Shown here: piece by piece, positions 28,344 through 37,165 of the stretch
Position numbering within the stretch: position 1 is the first letter of the stretch
Layout of the letters: every line of letters starts with the position of its first letter
NCBI GenBank assembly: GCA_964567085.1
Contig: CAZMKU010000001.1
Span: 19,006-83,005 of the forward strand
DNA: 64,000 bases
Direction: 5' to 3'
Source: SVTX01 sp964567085
GTDB lineage: Bacteria > Bacillota > Clostridia > Oscillospirales > CAG-272
Program-made: the position numbers and the translations under genes
The notes under the pieces: generated by a model
Seen by the model: only the letters and a program-made list of their open reading frames with translations
What the model was told of the DNA's origin: nothing
The model's database searches: none

Positions 28344-28372
28344 ATTATAACATATAAAAATGCCTTTGTCAA
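28344..28372 (-). promoter_or_regulatory. Consensus SigA promoter of the cohesin/dockerin operon
   Basis: Minus-strand TTGACA (28367-28372) and TATAAT (28344-28349) are separated by exactly 17 bp, a perfect consensus. The leader to the ATG at 28252 is about 85 nt, with a GGAGG site about 10 nt upstream of the start. Confidence 0.85.
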
Positions 28373-28873
28373 TAGATTTGGAAATTTTTAAGCAAAAATT
28401 TTACTATTTTTTTATTAAAAATTTTCATATGCCGACAAAGGTATTCAACGACGCCTCAAGAGGCGAAAAGAGCCGTTTTTCGCCTCTCCGCCGCCCCGAA
28501 ATCAGCGAAACCCTTCATTTTTTAAATATATGCGCGCGCACGTAAAGAATTGACGGGAAGCAGAGGTGTTTTTGAACCGTCCTTGCCCTCGCGAGCAGCA
28601 AAATTTACCCCGAAGCAGCGCTCGATCAAGCCCGCGCGCGAGCTTAATGAAATTTAATCATAAATTAAAGGTTTATTTTTAAACCTATTGTTTATACAAT
28701 TTCCCCGCTTGATTATTTTTTCAAAAGCAGGTATATTCCCAGAAAAAATCACAAATAATAGCAATACAGACCAAAGCTTGTTCCTTGCAAAAACGCGCGA
28801 GGAGCAGGAAATGCTCTACTGACGGGCCGCGATCGCGGCTCTTACAATAAAACGGAAAAAGGATGTTATATAT
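28373..28873. other. Intergenic region upstream of spoVT, with hairpins
   Basis: No gene is seen in this 500-bp stretch. It contains an 11-bp hairpin AGAGGCGAAAA/TTTTCGCCTCT (28459-28487), a 7-bp hairpin AGGTTTA/TAAACCT (28669-28686), a GAGCA/TGCTC hairpin (28803-28816) and a GCCGC/GCGGC hairpin (28826-28839) close to spoVT. These may shape the spoVT leader. No confident sigma-G promoter could be assigned. Confidence 0.5.
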
Positions 28874-29419
28874 ATGAAAGCTACAGGAATAGTCAGAAGG
28901 ATAGACGATCTCGGACGCGTCGTTATCCCCAAGGAGATCAGAAGAACCATGAGGATCCGCGAGGGCGACCCTCTTGAAATTTTTACAGACCGCGACGGAG
29001 AAGTAATTTTCAAAAAATACTCACCCATCGGCGAGCTCGGAGCGTTTTCAGCTCAATACGCCGAGACTCTGCACAAGACCTGCGACCTGTCGGTCATCAT
29101 CTGCGACCGCGACAGCGTAGTTGCCTCCGCGGGCGTATCCAAAAAGGAATACAATGATCGCTCGCTCTCGGATGAGCTTGATGCGATAGCGGACGGCAGA
29201 AGCCTATACGTCCACCGCACGGGCGACGAGAGGATACCGCCCCTGCGCGACGGCGGCAGCCACCACGTCAGCTGCGCTATGCCCATCATCTGCGAGGGCG
29301 ATATCGTGGGCATCGTGGCGTCGCTCACACAGGGCGGAGCCGACAGAACTCCCGAGGCGGTGGAGACAAAGCTCATTCAGACCGCGGCGAGCTTCCTCGG
29401 CAAGCAGATGGAGAGCTAA
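28874..29419 (+). CDS. spoVT: Stage V sporulation protein T (AbrB-GAF regulator)
   Basis: SpoVT is a forespore transcriptional regulator that tunes sigma-G-dependent genes. The 181-residue product has the N-terminal swapped-hairpin DNA-binding domain (residues 1-52: MKATGIVRRIDDLGRVVIPK, RIREGDPLEIF), nearly identical to the family pattern. A GAF-like C-terminal domain (about 55-180) includes LSVIICDRDSVVASAGV and GIVASLTQGG. Length is normal. An AAAAAGGATG site precedes the ATG. Its presence is direct evidence that the host is a spore former or descends from one. It stands alone, flanked by long non-coding stretches. Confidence 0.93.
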   Translation: MKATGIVRRIDDLGRVVIPKEIRRTMRIREGDPLEIFTDRDGEVIFKKYSPIGELGAFSAQYAETLHKTCDLSVIICDRDSVVASAGVSKKEYNDRSLSDELDAIADGRSLYVHRTGDERIPPLRDGGSHHVSCAMPIICEGDIVGIVASLTQGGADRTPEAVETKLIQTAASFLGKQMES

Positions 29420-29455
29420 AGCGCGTGACGTCCCCGTCGGACGGTAACGCGTCGA

Positions 29456-29860
29456 GTCGGCAAAGCCGACGTATCGGCAGAAAAAGGCAAGGACAAAAAT
29501 AAATGCGCGTTATCCTTAAAGGAGAACGCGCTAAAACCAAGGTTGCCATATGGACAGGTGAAGTTATCTTCGATAGTGAAGCTCACTTGGTGAGTGAGGT
29601 TTCGCCTGACGGCGAAGTTATGGGCAAGCTTAACTTCACTTGTGCGTAGCGTATACTAACGGGGGGAGCAAGAGCCTCCCCTGTATAAAGAGAGGTGGCT
29701 CGCATAGCGAGACGGAGGTAATGTAGCCTTCGGCAATGATATTGTGCCTACGGCGCGGTGGGCAAACATCACATCATTTTGCGCTGACAGCGCAACACAT
29801 CACTGCGCGCAAGCACAACATCATTATGAGCGAAGCGAATAACATCACTTCTTTACCATC
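29456..29860. repeat. Cluster of short palindromes with CATCAC/GTGAAG-type spacers
   Basis: This non-coding block contains many small hairpins: GTCGGC/GCCGAC (29456-29470); GCGCGTT/AACGCGC (29505-29531); a cruciform-like unit bounded by GTGAAGTTA (29558-29566) and TAACTTCAC (29631-29639), enclosing CTCAC/GTGAG (29582-29594) and TTCGCC/GGCGAA (29601-29616); and TTGCGC/GCGCAA (29779-29795). In the right half the palindromes are separated by recurring ACATCA(C/T)T words (about 29766-29850); in the left half by GTGAAGTT words, which read as the opposite-strand style. This looks like a multi-unit interspersed repeat rather than a gene. Confidence 0.6.
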
Positions 29861-29874
29861 CGAAAACAAAATAT

Positions 29875-30018
29875 GGTATAACACACTATACCTTGCAGGG
29901 CAAGGAGGTGTGCAAAAAGGACGAGAAAAATCTCGTCCTTTTGATTTTAATATAGAACCGCTATATGGTAGGCGCCCAAAGAGCCCCCTTCGTGATGCTT
30001 CGATTGAAGCATCACGAA
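29875..30018 (+). other. String of four hairpins, candidate structured RNA or repeat element
   Basis: Consecutive stems are GGTATA/TATACC (29875-29892), CCTTGC/GCAAGG (29891-29905), AAAAGGACGAGA/TCTCGTCCTTTT (29915-29942) and TTCGTGATGCTTC/GAAGCATCACGAA (29989-30018). Between the last two lies an unpaired stretch with CCGCTATATGGTAGGCGCC. A GTG codon at 29910, directly after AGGAGGT, opens a 39-codon frame to 30029, but the ribosome-binding site is too close and the frame is mostly hairpin, so I favour RNA or a mobile repeat over a protein. Confidence 0.4.
29915..29942 (+). terminator. Intrinsic terminator-like hairpin
   Basis: A 12-bp perfect stem with a 4-nt A loop ends in TTTT, then TTGATTTT. 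It is the strongest hairpin of the element at 29875-30018. Confidence 0.6.
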
Positions 30019-30032
30019 AGAACAGATGACTT

Positions 30033-33000
30033 TTATGACGCGGTATGATAATACTCCATCATAATAGCTGCGCCGCCATAATAAAGCGTAATGTAATCTC
30101 CCGTGTAGAATGCCTCACCGGGACGTGTGCCGCTCGCATCAACGTAGCATCCTGTTTTACCGTCCGTATATGCCGTGCTACCCGTGCTGGTCTGGAATAC
30201 GGGAGCGCCCGAAGCGGCATAAGCGTCAACATAGGGATTCTGGAAGGTCGTTCCCGCATAGTTCTTGTAATGCGATACCATGCCCGTCGTGTTCGTTTCG
30301 CCCACACGCGTAAAGGATGCGTTAGTATACGTGCCATTCAAGCTTGTTCCGTCGCCGCCCATACTTACCATGATCATATTTACGGCTTCGACGCCTTGTA
30401 TCTTATCCGTCGAAATAAATCCGTGGGGGCCATTCTGACCATTCTGACCGCTGATAAGCGCGCTCATAGCCTTTATATTAGCCGCAAGCTGAGTCTGACC
30501 AACCGCTACGAACCAAGCCTCCTGACCCGTTACGTAAGTATAGATCTCACTCTTGGTGTCCGCAATTACTCTTACGCCGTTCGTCTTGTTATAATTCTCT
30601 TGGCAATTAGGAGCCTGCACGAGCATTACGGGGCCGCCGCACTTAGCAAGAAGCGAATCGGTAATATTTACTACCTGATCGGGAATATAGCTCCACGTAT
30701 CTTGATTTTTGCCGCCCATCGTTGACTGCAGCTCATTCTCGCTCCAAAGCAAGAGGTGTCCCTGCCATGCGTTGTAGAACTTGACCTTATTGAGATTAAG
30801 CGTTGTTCCCGCAAATTCAAGAACCAAGGAGGTCATGAACGCGTCAACGTTAACGTTGGTCATATTACAGGTAAGCTCACCCGTCTTATAGCAGCAAAGA
30901 CCTCTCATATGTCTTTCGCTTGCAGTCTGGTCGTTGGAGTTGGGGTCGTTATCTCTTGTTGCAAGATCGTTAACATTAAATACGTACTCATCAAAGGGGT
31001 TCGAGTCACCCGCAAGTCCGCGAGCGTTAATGTCAGCCTCTGCAGCATATGTAAGCCTTACCTTGATAAGCGAAGCAGACGAAAATTCGTCGTCGTTGCC
31101 CGCAATACCCTTGGGAGTTACGCAAGGAAGGTTATAGGAATAGATGCTGAAGTAGTTACCGTAGATCTCAAACTTCTTTTCATCGGGAGTAAGCTCGCGG
31201 TGGAATATGCCGAGATGATCGTAGAGGCCCTGCTGTGTTACGCCGTTATTATCCTGATATGTATAAATATACTCGGAGGGAATATCGCTTGTCGTAACGT
31301 CAAGATTACAGTGAAGAACGACACTTGCAAGAGTCGTAGGTCTTGTTACACCGTACTTCTTGAGGAACTTATCAACAGCCTGAACCTGATTGATCGCGCC
31401 CTCGTCACCGTAGAAGCCGTTCGTACAATCGCGGGCGGTGTTCGTAATAACATTCAATTCCCAAGCGTTGTAAATATTATAGCCGTCAACTACGGTTACG
31501 GTGTGCGACTTCGTTACGCTCGCCTTGTCCACGTAGCTTGTGCTGTCCGCAGGCCAGATCTCAAGTCTGAACGTCTTGCCGATCGCCTTGTCAGTGAAAT
31601 CGTAAGAGTTCATCGCGGAATCAAACGCTACCATTTCGGTAAGAGCGCTGCCCGTAAGCTCGGTCTCGGAGCCGTCGCCGTTTACAAGATAAACCTTGGA
31701 CGACGTAGCAATATTTTTACCGTCGACGTCAACGATATTATCGTTTTCGTCAAGCTGAATAACGTTAAGATAGAAGTAGTAGGGGTTATCGTCGCCTACG
31801 CGGTATGCGCTGGTGCTGTCCTTGTAGTTCTTCGCATAGCTTTCTCTTGCCACGAGCTCGTCGGGAAGAAGCGTGCCGAAGATAAGACCCGAAAGCGTTG
31901 CCGCCTCCTTAACCTCGATCTCCATGCTTCCTTCCTTGTTAAGATAGGAAACCACAAGAGTTACCTTCTTCGCGGAGGAGGTATCAACCGTACCAACCAC
32001 GAGATTGGGATTATTTCTGTTTACGTAAGTATACGTGCCGTCCTCGTAAGTAACCTTAACGGAGATGTCGGACGTGTCAAGCTTCTTACCTACGGTAACG
32101 ATACTCAGGACGCCGCCAACGATCTCAACCTTCTCAACGCCTCTTACGTGGATATTTACACTTGTATCCAAGGTTACGGCGCCATCCGCGAACACGAAGG
32201 AAATAGCCTTCCAGCCCGAGGTGGTAGTGTCAACATTTTTAGGAGTTACGGTCAGACGGGCATCCGTGAAGGGGATAAGATAAACGGCGCCGTTATCATA
32301 ATATACCGAAAGCTTCATAGTTGAATAGTCAACCACGTCGCCCTGATTTACCAACGCGGGAACCGTGTTATTGAGCGCGGAGATGCGCACCGCATTGATA
32401 ACCGTAAGATCTACAGAAGCCGAGCAGCCCTCGTAGGTAACCGTAAACTTACCGCTCTGAGCGTTCGTCTGCTCCGTCTTAACGGAAACGCCAACAAGCC
32501 CGCTCGCCTTCTTCTGTTCCTTATCACCGTTGGAATAAGTGATGTTAAGAGTAAGGTTGGAGGAATCGGCGTCGTATCCGTTACGAAGGTCGGTATCAAC
32601 GCTGCCTCCGAGAATCGCAATATTCGTTACTACACGAACGTAGTACGTTGCCGTTGCTTCAACGCCCATGCAGCTGACCGTAAGGGTCTTGTAGCCCTCC
32701 TCGGACGTGTCGTAAGGAAGAACCTGAACGTCGCTGTCGTGCGCTACGCGAAGCTCTTCATTCGTGCCGTCGGAGTAAGCCACGATAACCTTGAGCTTCG
32801 AAAGGTCGAGCTTGCCGCCTCTGTCGGCTATAAGGCCCGAGACGCCGTTCAAAATAAGGTAGGACGCGGGAAGAACGGAAACCTCTACGGTCGCGCTCTT
32901 CGTTATGTCACCGTCAGTATAAGTAACTGTGAGAGTCGTCGCACCCGCAACGCTCGTGTCAAGCGCGGATACCTCGTAATTTGTGATCTTCTCAGCTTCG

Positions 33001-34637
33001 CCGTTACTGTATATAGCATATACGGCCAGGCTGCCAAGGTCGTACGTACCGTCAATAACCACGTGATCCTTCCAGCTTCTGATCTCGATGCTCTCAAGCT
33101 CGAGAGGCTCTGCGGAAATTACGTAGTTCTGGGAAAGTGTACCGTACTCGCCGCTGTAGGATACAACGAGAGTCTTATTGCCCTCAACGGTTATGTCAAT
33201 ATCGTCAACGTTAGTCGTGATACCGTCCGTGAGAAGAACCTCTGTTTCAGCGGTGTTGTTATAAACGCCGTAAACCTTCATACCGCTGATATCAATAGCT
33301 TCGCCCACAGGAACAACCTTTGCAACGCCCTCAACACGAAGGCTTGTGATCTCACAAACCTTTACTGTGTATTCAAGAGTCTTGTTGAGGTAAGTAATAG
33401 TGAGCTTCTGCTCGCCTGCAACGTTACCGTCAATGCTGCCGATAACAAGGTCAGCCGCGTCAAGATGCACTACCGTGCCGCCCGTGAAGGTAGCACTTGC
33501 GCTGATGCCGCTAAGGTCAAGAGATTCACCCTTGAGAATTTCCGTCTTGATAGCGCCGCCGTGAACGATAACGAGAGACTCAACGGCTACGACCTCAACC
33601 TCAACGGTCGTCTCAAGTCCGCCATATGCTACGGTAAGAGTCTTCTTTCCGACCGTGGACGTATCAAGCGTGCCAAGAGAAAGGTCGGCTGCGCTCAGGG
33701 TCTTTTCCGAGCCGTCGCTATACGAAGCGACCGCGGTGATCGAGGGAGCTGTGTAAGCGACGTCGATCAGAGCCTTTTCGGGATAAGAGCCCTTATTCAC
33801 TTCGACGGAAAGCACGCCGACTACGGTTACCTTGTAATCAATAGTCTCACCCGCAAACGAAATTGTAAGAGTCTTGTCGCCATAGGTCGTCGTATCAAGA
33901 GCGCCGAGAGTAAGCTCGGACGCGCCGAGATGCTCCTCGTGATCGTCATTATAAACAACGATAACCTGAAGCGCGGACGTATCGAGAGCCTCGCCTACGC
34001 CAACCTTCTTGGATATCGTCTCCGCATTTACGTGCATAGACTTAATGCCGATAACCTCGTATTCCGCGCTTGCTGTAAGCGTGGGATCGTCAGTATAGGT
34101 TACGGTAAAGGTCTTCTTGCCCTCGCTCGTTACGTCAACGCCCGTATAGGTGTATTCCTCGGAGTCAAGAACGCCGGTATTGCCGTTGCTGTACGTAGCC
34201 TCGATCTGAAGGCTCGACATATTGGGAGCAATACCGAGATAGTAGGATTCGCTGACAGAACCCGCTACTATCTTGATTGCGGTTACGTATGCATTGGCAT
34301 CGGGGTCGATTACGGTTACGCTAACCTTTGCGGATTTGCCGCCGTAGGTAACTGTTACCGACTTTGAGCCCGCAGTCGTCGTGTCGAGCGAGCTTACGGT
34401 TACGCCGTCTGCGATACCAACCTCTTTGGTAGTACCGTCCTCAAAGGTAGCCTTTACCTTGATTCCCGAAAAATCGGGGGTTTCACCCAAATTAACCTGG
34501 GTGGGGATACTTCCGCTCACAACCTCGATAGCCGTTACGCCTGTCACCACAGGATCGTCGCTGCTGTCGGGACAAGCCGTAAGACATAACAGCGTTGCGA
34601 GCGCGATCATCATAAAAATAATTAATTTTCTTTTCAT
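30033..34637 (-). CDS. Giant surface lipoprotein with eleven Ig-like (Big_3-type) repeats
   Basis: The 1534-residue protein starts MKRKLIIFMMIALATLLCLT and has a lipobox LTAC near residue 22, so it is a lipid-anchored secreted protein. About residues 33-900 hold eleven repeats of roughly 75-80 residues of the bacterial Ig-like group 3 type: VTAIEVVSGS..., LDxSxLxVxxxYxDG, LDTSxxGxKTLTVTYGG. The C-terminal 600 residues are different, with asparagine- and threonine-rich strands (TLNLNKVKFYNAWQGHLLLW, VRVIADTKSEIYTYVTG) suggestive of a parallel beta-helix. No catalytic motif was recognised; adhesion or glycan binding is plausible. The start at 34637 has an AAGGAG site; a longer frame from 34703 lacks one. 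It is not in an obvious operon. Confidence 0.82.
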   Translation of the reverse strand: MKRKLIIFMMIALATLLCLTACPDSSDDPVVTGVTAIEVVSGSIPTQVNLGETPDFSGIKVKATFEDGTTKEVGIADGVTVSSLDTTTAGSKSVTVTYGGKSAKVSVTVIDPDANAYVTAIKIVAGSVSESYYLGIAPNMSSLQIEATYSNGNTGVLDSEEYTYTGVDVTSEGKKTFTVTYTDDPTLTASAEYEVIGIKSMHVNAETISKKVGVGEALDTSALQVIVVYNDDHEEHLGASELTLGALDTTTYGDKTLTISFAGETIDYKVTVVGVLSVEVNKGSYPEKALIDVAYTAPSITAVASYSDGSEKTLSAADLSLGTLDTSTVGKKTLTVAYGGLETTVEVEVVAVESLVIVHGGAIKTEILKGESLDLSGISASATFTGGTVVHLDAADLVIGSIDGNVAGEQKLTITYLNKTLEYTVKVCEITSLRVEGVAKVVPVGEAIDISGMKVYGVYNNTAETEVLLTDGITTNVDDIDITVEGNKTLVVSYSGEYGTLSQNYVISAEPLELESIEIRSWKDHVVIDGTYDLGSLAVYAIYSNGEAEKITNYEVSALDTSVAGATTLTVTYTDGDITKSATVEVSVLPASYLILNGVSGLIADRGGKLDLSKLKVIVAYSDGTNEELRVAHDSDVQVLPYDTSEEGYKTLTVSCMGVEATATYYVRVVTNIAILGGSVDTDLRNGYDADSSNLTLNITYSNGDKEQKKASGLVGVSVKTEQTNAQSGKFTVTYEGCSASVDLTVINAVRISALNNTVPALVNQGDVVDYSTMKLSVYYDNGAVYLIPFTDARLTVTPKNVDTTTSGWKAISFVFADGAVTLDTSVNIHVRGVEKVEIVGGVLSIVTVGKKLDTSDISVKVTYEDGTYTYVNRNNPNLVVGTVDTSSAKKVTLVVSYLNKEGSMEIEVKEAATLSGLIFGTLLPDELVARESYAKNYKDSTSAYRVGDDNPYYFYLNVIQLDENDNIVDVDGKNIATSSKVYLVNGDGSETELTGSALTEMVAFDSAMNSYDFTDKAIGKTFRLEIWPADSTSYVDKASVTKSHTVTVVDGYNIYNAWELNVITNTARDCTNGFYGDEGAINQVQAVDKFLKKYGVTRPTTLASVVLHCNLDVTTSDIPSEYIYTYQDNNGVTQQGLYDHLGIFHRELTPDEKKFEIYGNYFSIYSYNLPCVTPKGIAGNDDEFSSASLIKVRLTYAAEADINARGLAGDSNPFDEYVFNVNDLATRDNDPNSNDQTASERHMRGLCCYKTGELTCNMTNVNVDAFMTSLVLEFAGTTLNLNKVKFYNAWQGHLLLWSENELQSTMGGKNQDTWSYIPDQVVNITDSLLAKCGGPVMLVQAPNCQENYNKTNGVRVIADTKSEIYTYVTGQEAWFVAVGQTQLAANIKAMSALISGQNGQNGPHGFISTDKIQGVEAVNMIMVSMGGDGTSLNGTYTNASFTRVGETNTTGMVSHYKNYAGTTFQNPYVDAYAASGAPVFQTSTGSTAYTDGKTGCYVDASGTRPGEAFYTGDYITLYYGGAAIMMEYYHTAS

Positions 34638-34765
34638 TTGTTTCTCCTTAAAAACAGAACATTTCAATGAAAAATGGTGTTTTAATATAATTTTGACATT
34701 CAATTATATATTAAATTTACAAATATTCAGTTAATAAGTATTCAATTTCAGTATTATTATTGGTT

Positions 34766-35012
34766 TTCAGTATTCAGTATTGGTATTCAGTATTGGTATT
34801 CAGTATTCAGTATTCAGTATTCAGTATTCAGTATTCAGTATTCAGTATTCAGTATTCNNNNNNNNNNNNNNNNNNNNNNNNNNNNNNNNNNNNNNNNNNN
34901 NNNNNNNNNNNNNNNNNNNNNNNNNNNNNNNNNNNNNNNNNNNNNNNNNNNNNNNNNGTATTCAGTATTCAGTATTCAGTATTCAGTATTCAGTATTCAG
35001 TATTCAGTATTC
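34766..35012. repeat. 7-bp tandem repeat (GTATTCA unit) spanning an assembly gap
   Basis: Eight perfect GTATTCA units plus six bases run from 34796 to 34857, preceded by degenerate copies from about 34766 with ATTGG variants. After the N run, seven units plus six bases run from 34958 to 35012. All three forward frames read the same heptapeptide cycle (SVFSIQY) without stops, which creates spurious open frames; the reverse frames meet stops. The surrounding 34638-34765 and 35013-35096 hold no gene that I can see. Confidence 0.93.
34858..34957. other. Assembly gap of 100 N
   Basis: Exactly 100 N interrupt the 7-bp repeat. If the repeat phase is continuous, the missing length must be 7k+1; 100 is not, so this is a standard placeholder and the true array length is unknown. 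Confidence 0.97.
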
Positions 35013-35096
35013 GATTTTGGATCGTCAAATGTCTTCTGTGGGCAGCAGCACCTTCCCTTCCTTAAATTATATTTATTTGATAAGCTTACGGATAGA

Positions 35097-35504
35097 TCAA
35101 TCGGTACCCCTTGCAATAATCAGTATCGTGTCCTCGACATTACTGCCGTCGGTCGCGATAACTCTTACCTTCAAGGAGCCACCCGCAGACGGGAACGTAA
35201 CCACGCCGTATTCGTCCACGGTAATGCCTTCGATCTGCTCATAAGCAAAATCAACCGTTGTGTTAGAAGCGTTTTCGGGATAAACGTGATAATCTATCTT
35301 AACTCGCAGCTCGCCCTTCTCATTGGGATATATGACAAGATAGTTGCCGAACTGCTCGGAGCTTTTCTGTCCTTCGTTGGTGATCTCGATCGTCTCAACG
35401 GGAATGACCTCGTCAAAGACCTTGAACTGCAAGCCAAAAAAGCTCACCAAGGCCACCGAAGCTATGTAAATAAGTGCAATAATAATAACTACTGATTTTT
35501 TCAT
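35097..35504 (-). CDS. Small membrane-anchored or secreted Ig-like (Big_2-like) protein
   Basis: This 135-residue protein has a hydrophobic N-terminus (about residues 5-24, IIIALIYIASVALVSFFGLQ), either an anchor or a signal. A short beta-rich domain follows: VYPENASNTTVDFAYEQIEG, VDEYGVVTFPSAGGSLKVRV, ATDG. This pattern (P.NA..., VD..G.VT....G...V.A...DG) resembles half of a bacterial Ig-like group 2 domain. It begins 2 bp after the stop of the ABC permease-like gene, so it is the last gene of that operon and may act with the transporter. The function is unknown. Confidence 0.65.
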   Translation of the reverse strand: MKKSVVIIIALIYIASVALVSFFGLQFKVFDEVIPVETIEITNEGQKSSEQFGNYLVIYPNEKGELRVKIDYHVYPENASNTTVDFAYEQIEGITVDEYGVVTFPSAGGSLKVRVIATDGSNVEDTILIIARGTD

Positions 35505-35506
35505 AA

Positions 35507-37165
35507 TTATTTCTCCTTATAGTAAAGCTTCAGCATTGAGAAGAAATGCCAAACTCTGAGAACGAGTATGCCGAGAGCGCCCGCGATAAACTTTATGTAT
35601 ACACCGCCCCCGCCTTCAAGCAAGAGAATAAATATCAGAGCTGCCGTAAGGAAGGAAACGAGGAACGCGGCAACCGTCGATTTTGCCTCGTTGGGATTGG
35701 AAACCGTGCTTCCGACGCTCGCGTAAAGCTGGCTCTGAGGATTCATAAGGTCAAGCTCCGCGGAATAGAACATATGCGCGAGGAAAACGAATTCGATCGC
35801 GAGAATTATATGCGTCACGTCAGCCGCGGAAATCGGGAGAGTCCGCTTCAAAATGGGCGCCGTCAAAAGTATGGAGCAGACGCCGAACGTAGTGTTGGGC
35901 AAAAGCTTCGTTACTACGGGCAGGGTGTATTTTGAGGGCAGAGTCTTTATAAGATAGCTGCTCTGACCGTCTCTTGAGAAGATGCTCGCAATCGAGCAGT
36001 TGGAATTCAAGGTGATAAGAAGCATAATAAGGATATTAAACGCAACTATCATATTGTCGCCCATTTCTCTCGTCTTCATAGCAAGGAATATCTTGTTCAA
36101 AAGATAGATGAGCATGGGAACGGAGATAAGAACTCCGACGTTTGCGAAAATTGAATTCGTATTTTTTACAGTAACTAAGAAGTTTGTGAAAACAGAGGAT
36201 CTCACCTTGCCTCTTGCCCTGTTTTTCTTGGGCTTTACGGGCTTCTTTAAGTACTCAAACGGTGTTGACGCCATCTTGTAGAAAATGGGACGGACGATAA
36301 GAAGTCCCACGCCGAGAATAACGACGGTCAAGCCCGCAAGAACAAGGAATCTTAAGGCAGTTCTCGCAATCGGGAAATAAATATCCAGATGCTCTACCTC
36401 GCCGAGAAGCATACGGGTAAAGTCGTACAGGAAGCTGAAATTCTTTGCATACGCCGCAAGGAAATCCTGAATATCCCAGTAAATGCTCGTCCAAGCGGCA
36501 ACAAGGTCAATGTTCGCGGGAATAAGGGATATCGCGTAGAACAGCGCCAAGGCGGCAACCGCAACCGTGGCAACCAACCCACCCATCTGAATCCACTTGT
36601 GCTGTCTGAAGAAATTGGCTATCCACATAGCGGGAATAGAGAGAAGCGCTCCTATCGCCACCGTGAAAAGAGATACCCAAAGCATACAGAAAAGCATCCA
36701 TATATACGCTCCCGGGCCGTATCCGTGCGTGATATAGTACGCGATGAACATCGGAACGAGGAACGAAAGATTTCTCTTTATTTCAAATATAAAGAATATG
36801 ATAAGCTTGGAAAGATATACGTGCAGAGAGGGACACGGCAGCGTCAGAAGCACCGCGTTATCTCTCGCGTAGTACAAAGACTTTGTAAGTCCTACTGTAC
36901 AGGATATTACCGACAAAAGCAGCATCACCGAGAACACAAGCGAAATAACCGTGTCGGGAACGGGCAAGCCCTGGAACGAAAACAATCCAAGGGTTCGCGA
37001 TACGAACAAAAAGGCAATACAGAGCGCGGTAACCAGCGCGAATTTCAATATCGAGCCTATAACCGAAAGCAATATACGGAAGCCCTTTACCTTCTCTATC
37101 TTGAAGCGCTTAAAGTTCATCTGTTCCTTGAGCTGCATCATTACAAGGATGACGAGACTTTTCAT
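35507..37165 (-). CDS. Putative ABC-2-type exporter permease
   Basis: The 552-residue membrane protein has about twelve to fourteen hydrophobic segments, arranged in two halves separated by a basic loop near residues 310-330 (KKPVKPKKNRARGKVRSS). Segments such as LTKSLYYARDNAVLLTLPCP and SSYLIKTLPSKYTLPVVTKL resemble the large ABC-exporter permeases of Firmicutes. The ATG overlaps the stop of the upstream ATPase-fusion gene (37162-37165), so the two are translationally coupled and very probably form one transporter. The substrate is unknown. Confidence 0.75.
   Translation of the reverse strand: MKSLVILVMMQLKEQMNFKRFKIEKVKGFRILLSVIGSILKFALVTALCIAFLFVSRTLGLFSFQGLPVPDTVISLVFSVMLLLSVISCTVGLTKSLYYARDNAVLLTLPCPSLHVYLSKLIIFFIFEIKRNLSFLVPMFIAYYITHGYGPGAYIWMLFCMLWVSLFTVAIGALLSIPAMWIANFFRQHKWIQMGGLVATVAVAALALFYAISLIPANIDLVAAWTSIYWDIQDFLAAYAKNFSFLYDFTRMLLGEVEHLDIYFPIARTALRFLVLAGLTVVILGVGLLIVRPIFYKMASTPFEYLKKPVKPKKNRARGKVRSSVFTNFLVTVKNTNSIFANVGVLISVPMLIYLLNKIFLAMKTREMGDNMIVAFNILIMLLITLNSNCSIASIFSRDGQSSYLIKTLPSKYTLPVVTKLLPNTTFGVCSILLTAPILKRTLPISAADVTHIILAIEFVFLAHMFYSAELDLMNPQSQLYASVGSTVSNPNEAKSTVAAFLVSFLTAALIFILLLEGGGGVYIKFIAGALGILVLRVWHFFSMLKLYYKEK

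Noticed and set aside
28731..28758. Sigma-G promoter for spoVT (GTATA ... CAAATAA)
   Set aside because: Spacing is 16 bp and the -10 match is poor, so it is not listed as a promoter.
29910..30029. 39-codon protein starting at GTG after AGGAGGT
   Set aside because: The ribosome-binding site touches the start codon and most of the frame is made of hairpin arms.
32739..34367. 542-codon plus-strand frame opposite the Ig-like lipoprotein
   Set aside because: Antisense shadow of repeated codons; no start signals or recognisable domains.
34766..35012. CRISPR array
   Set aside because: The unit is 7 bp with no spacers, and no cas gene is present.
34760..35244. Open frames through the GTATTCA array (VFSIQYS repeats)
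   Set aside because: The heptamer has no stop in forward frames, so the frames are automatic; they also run through N.
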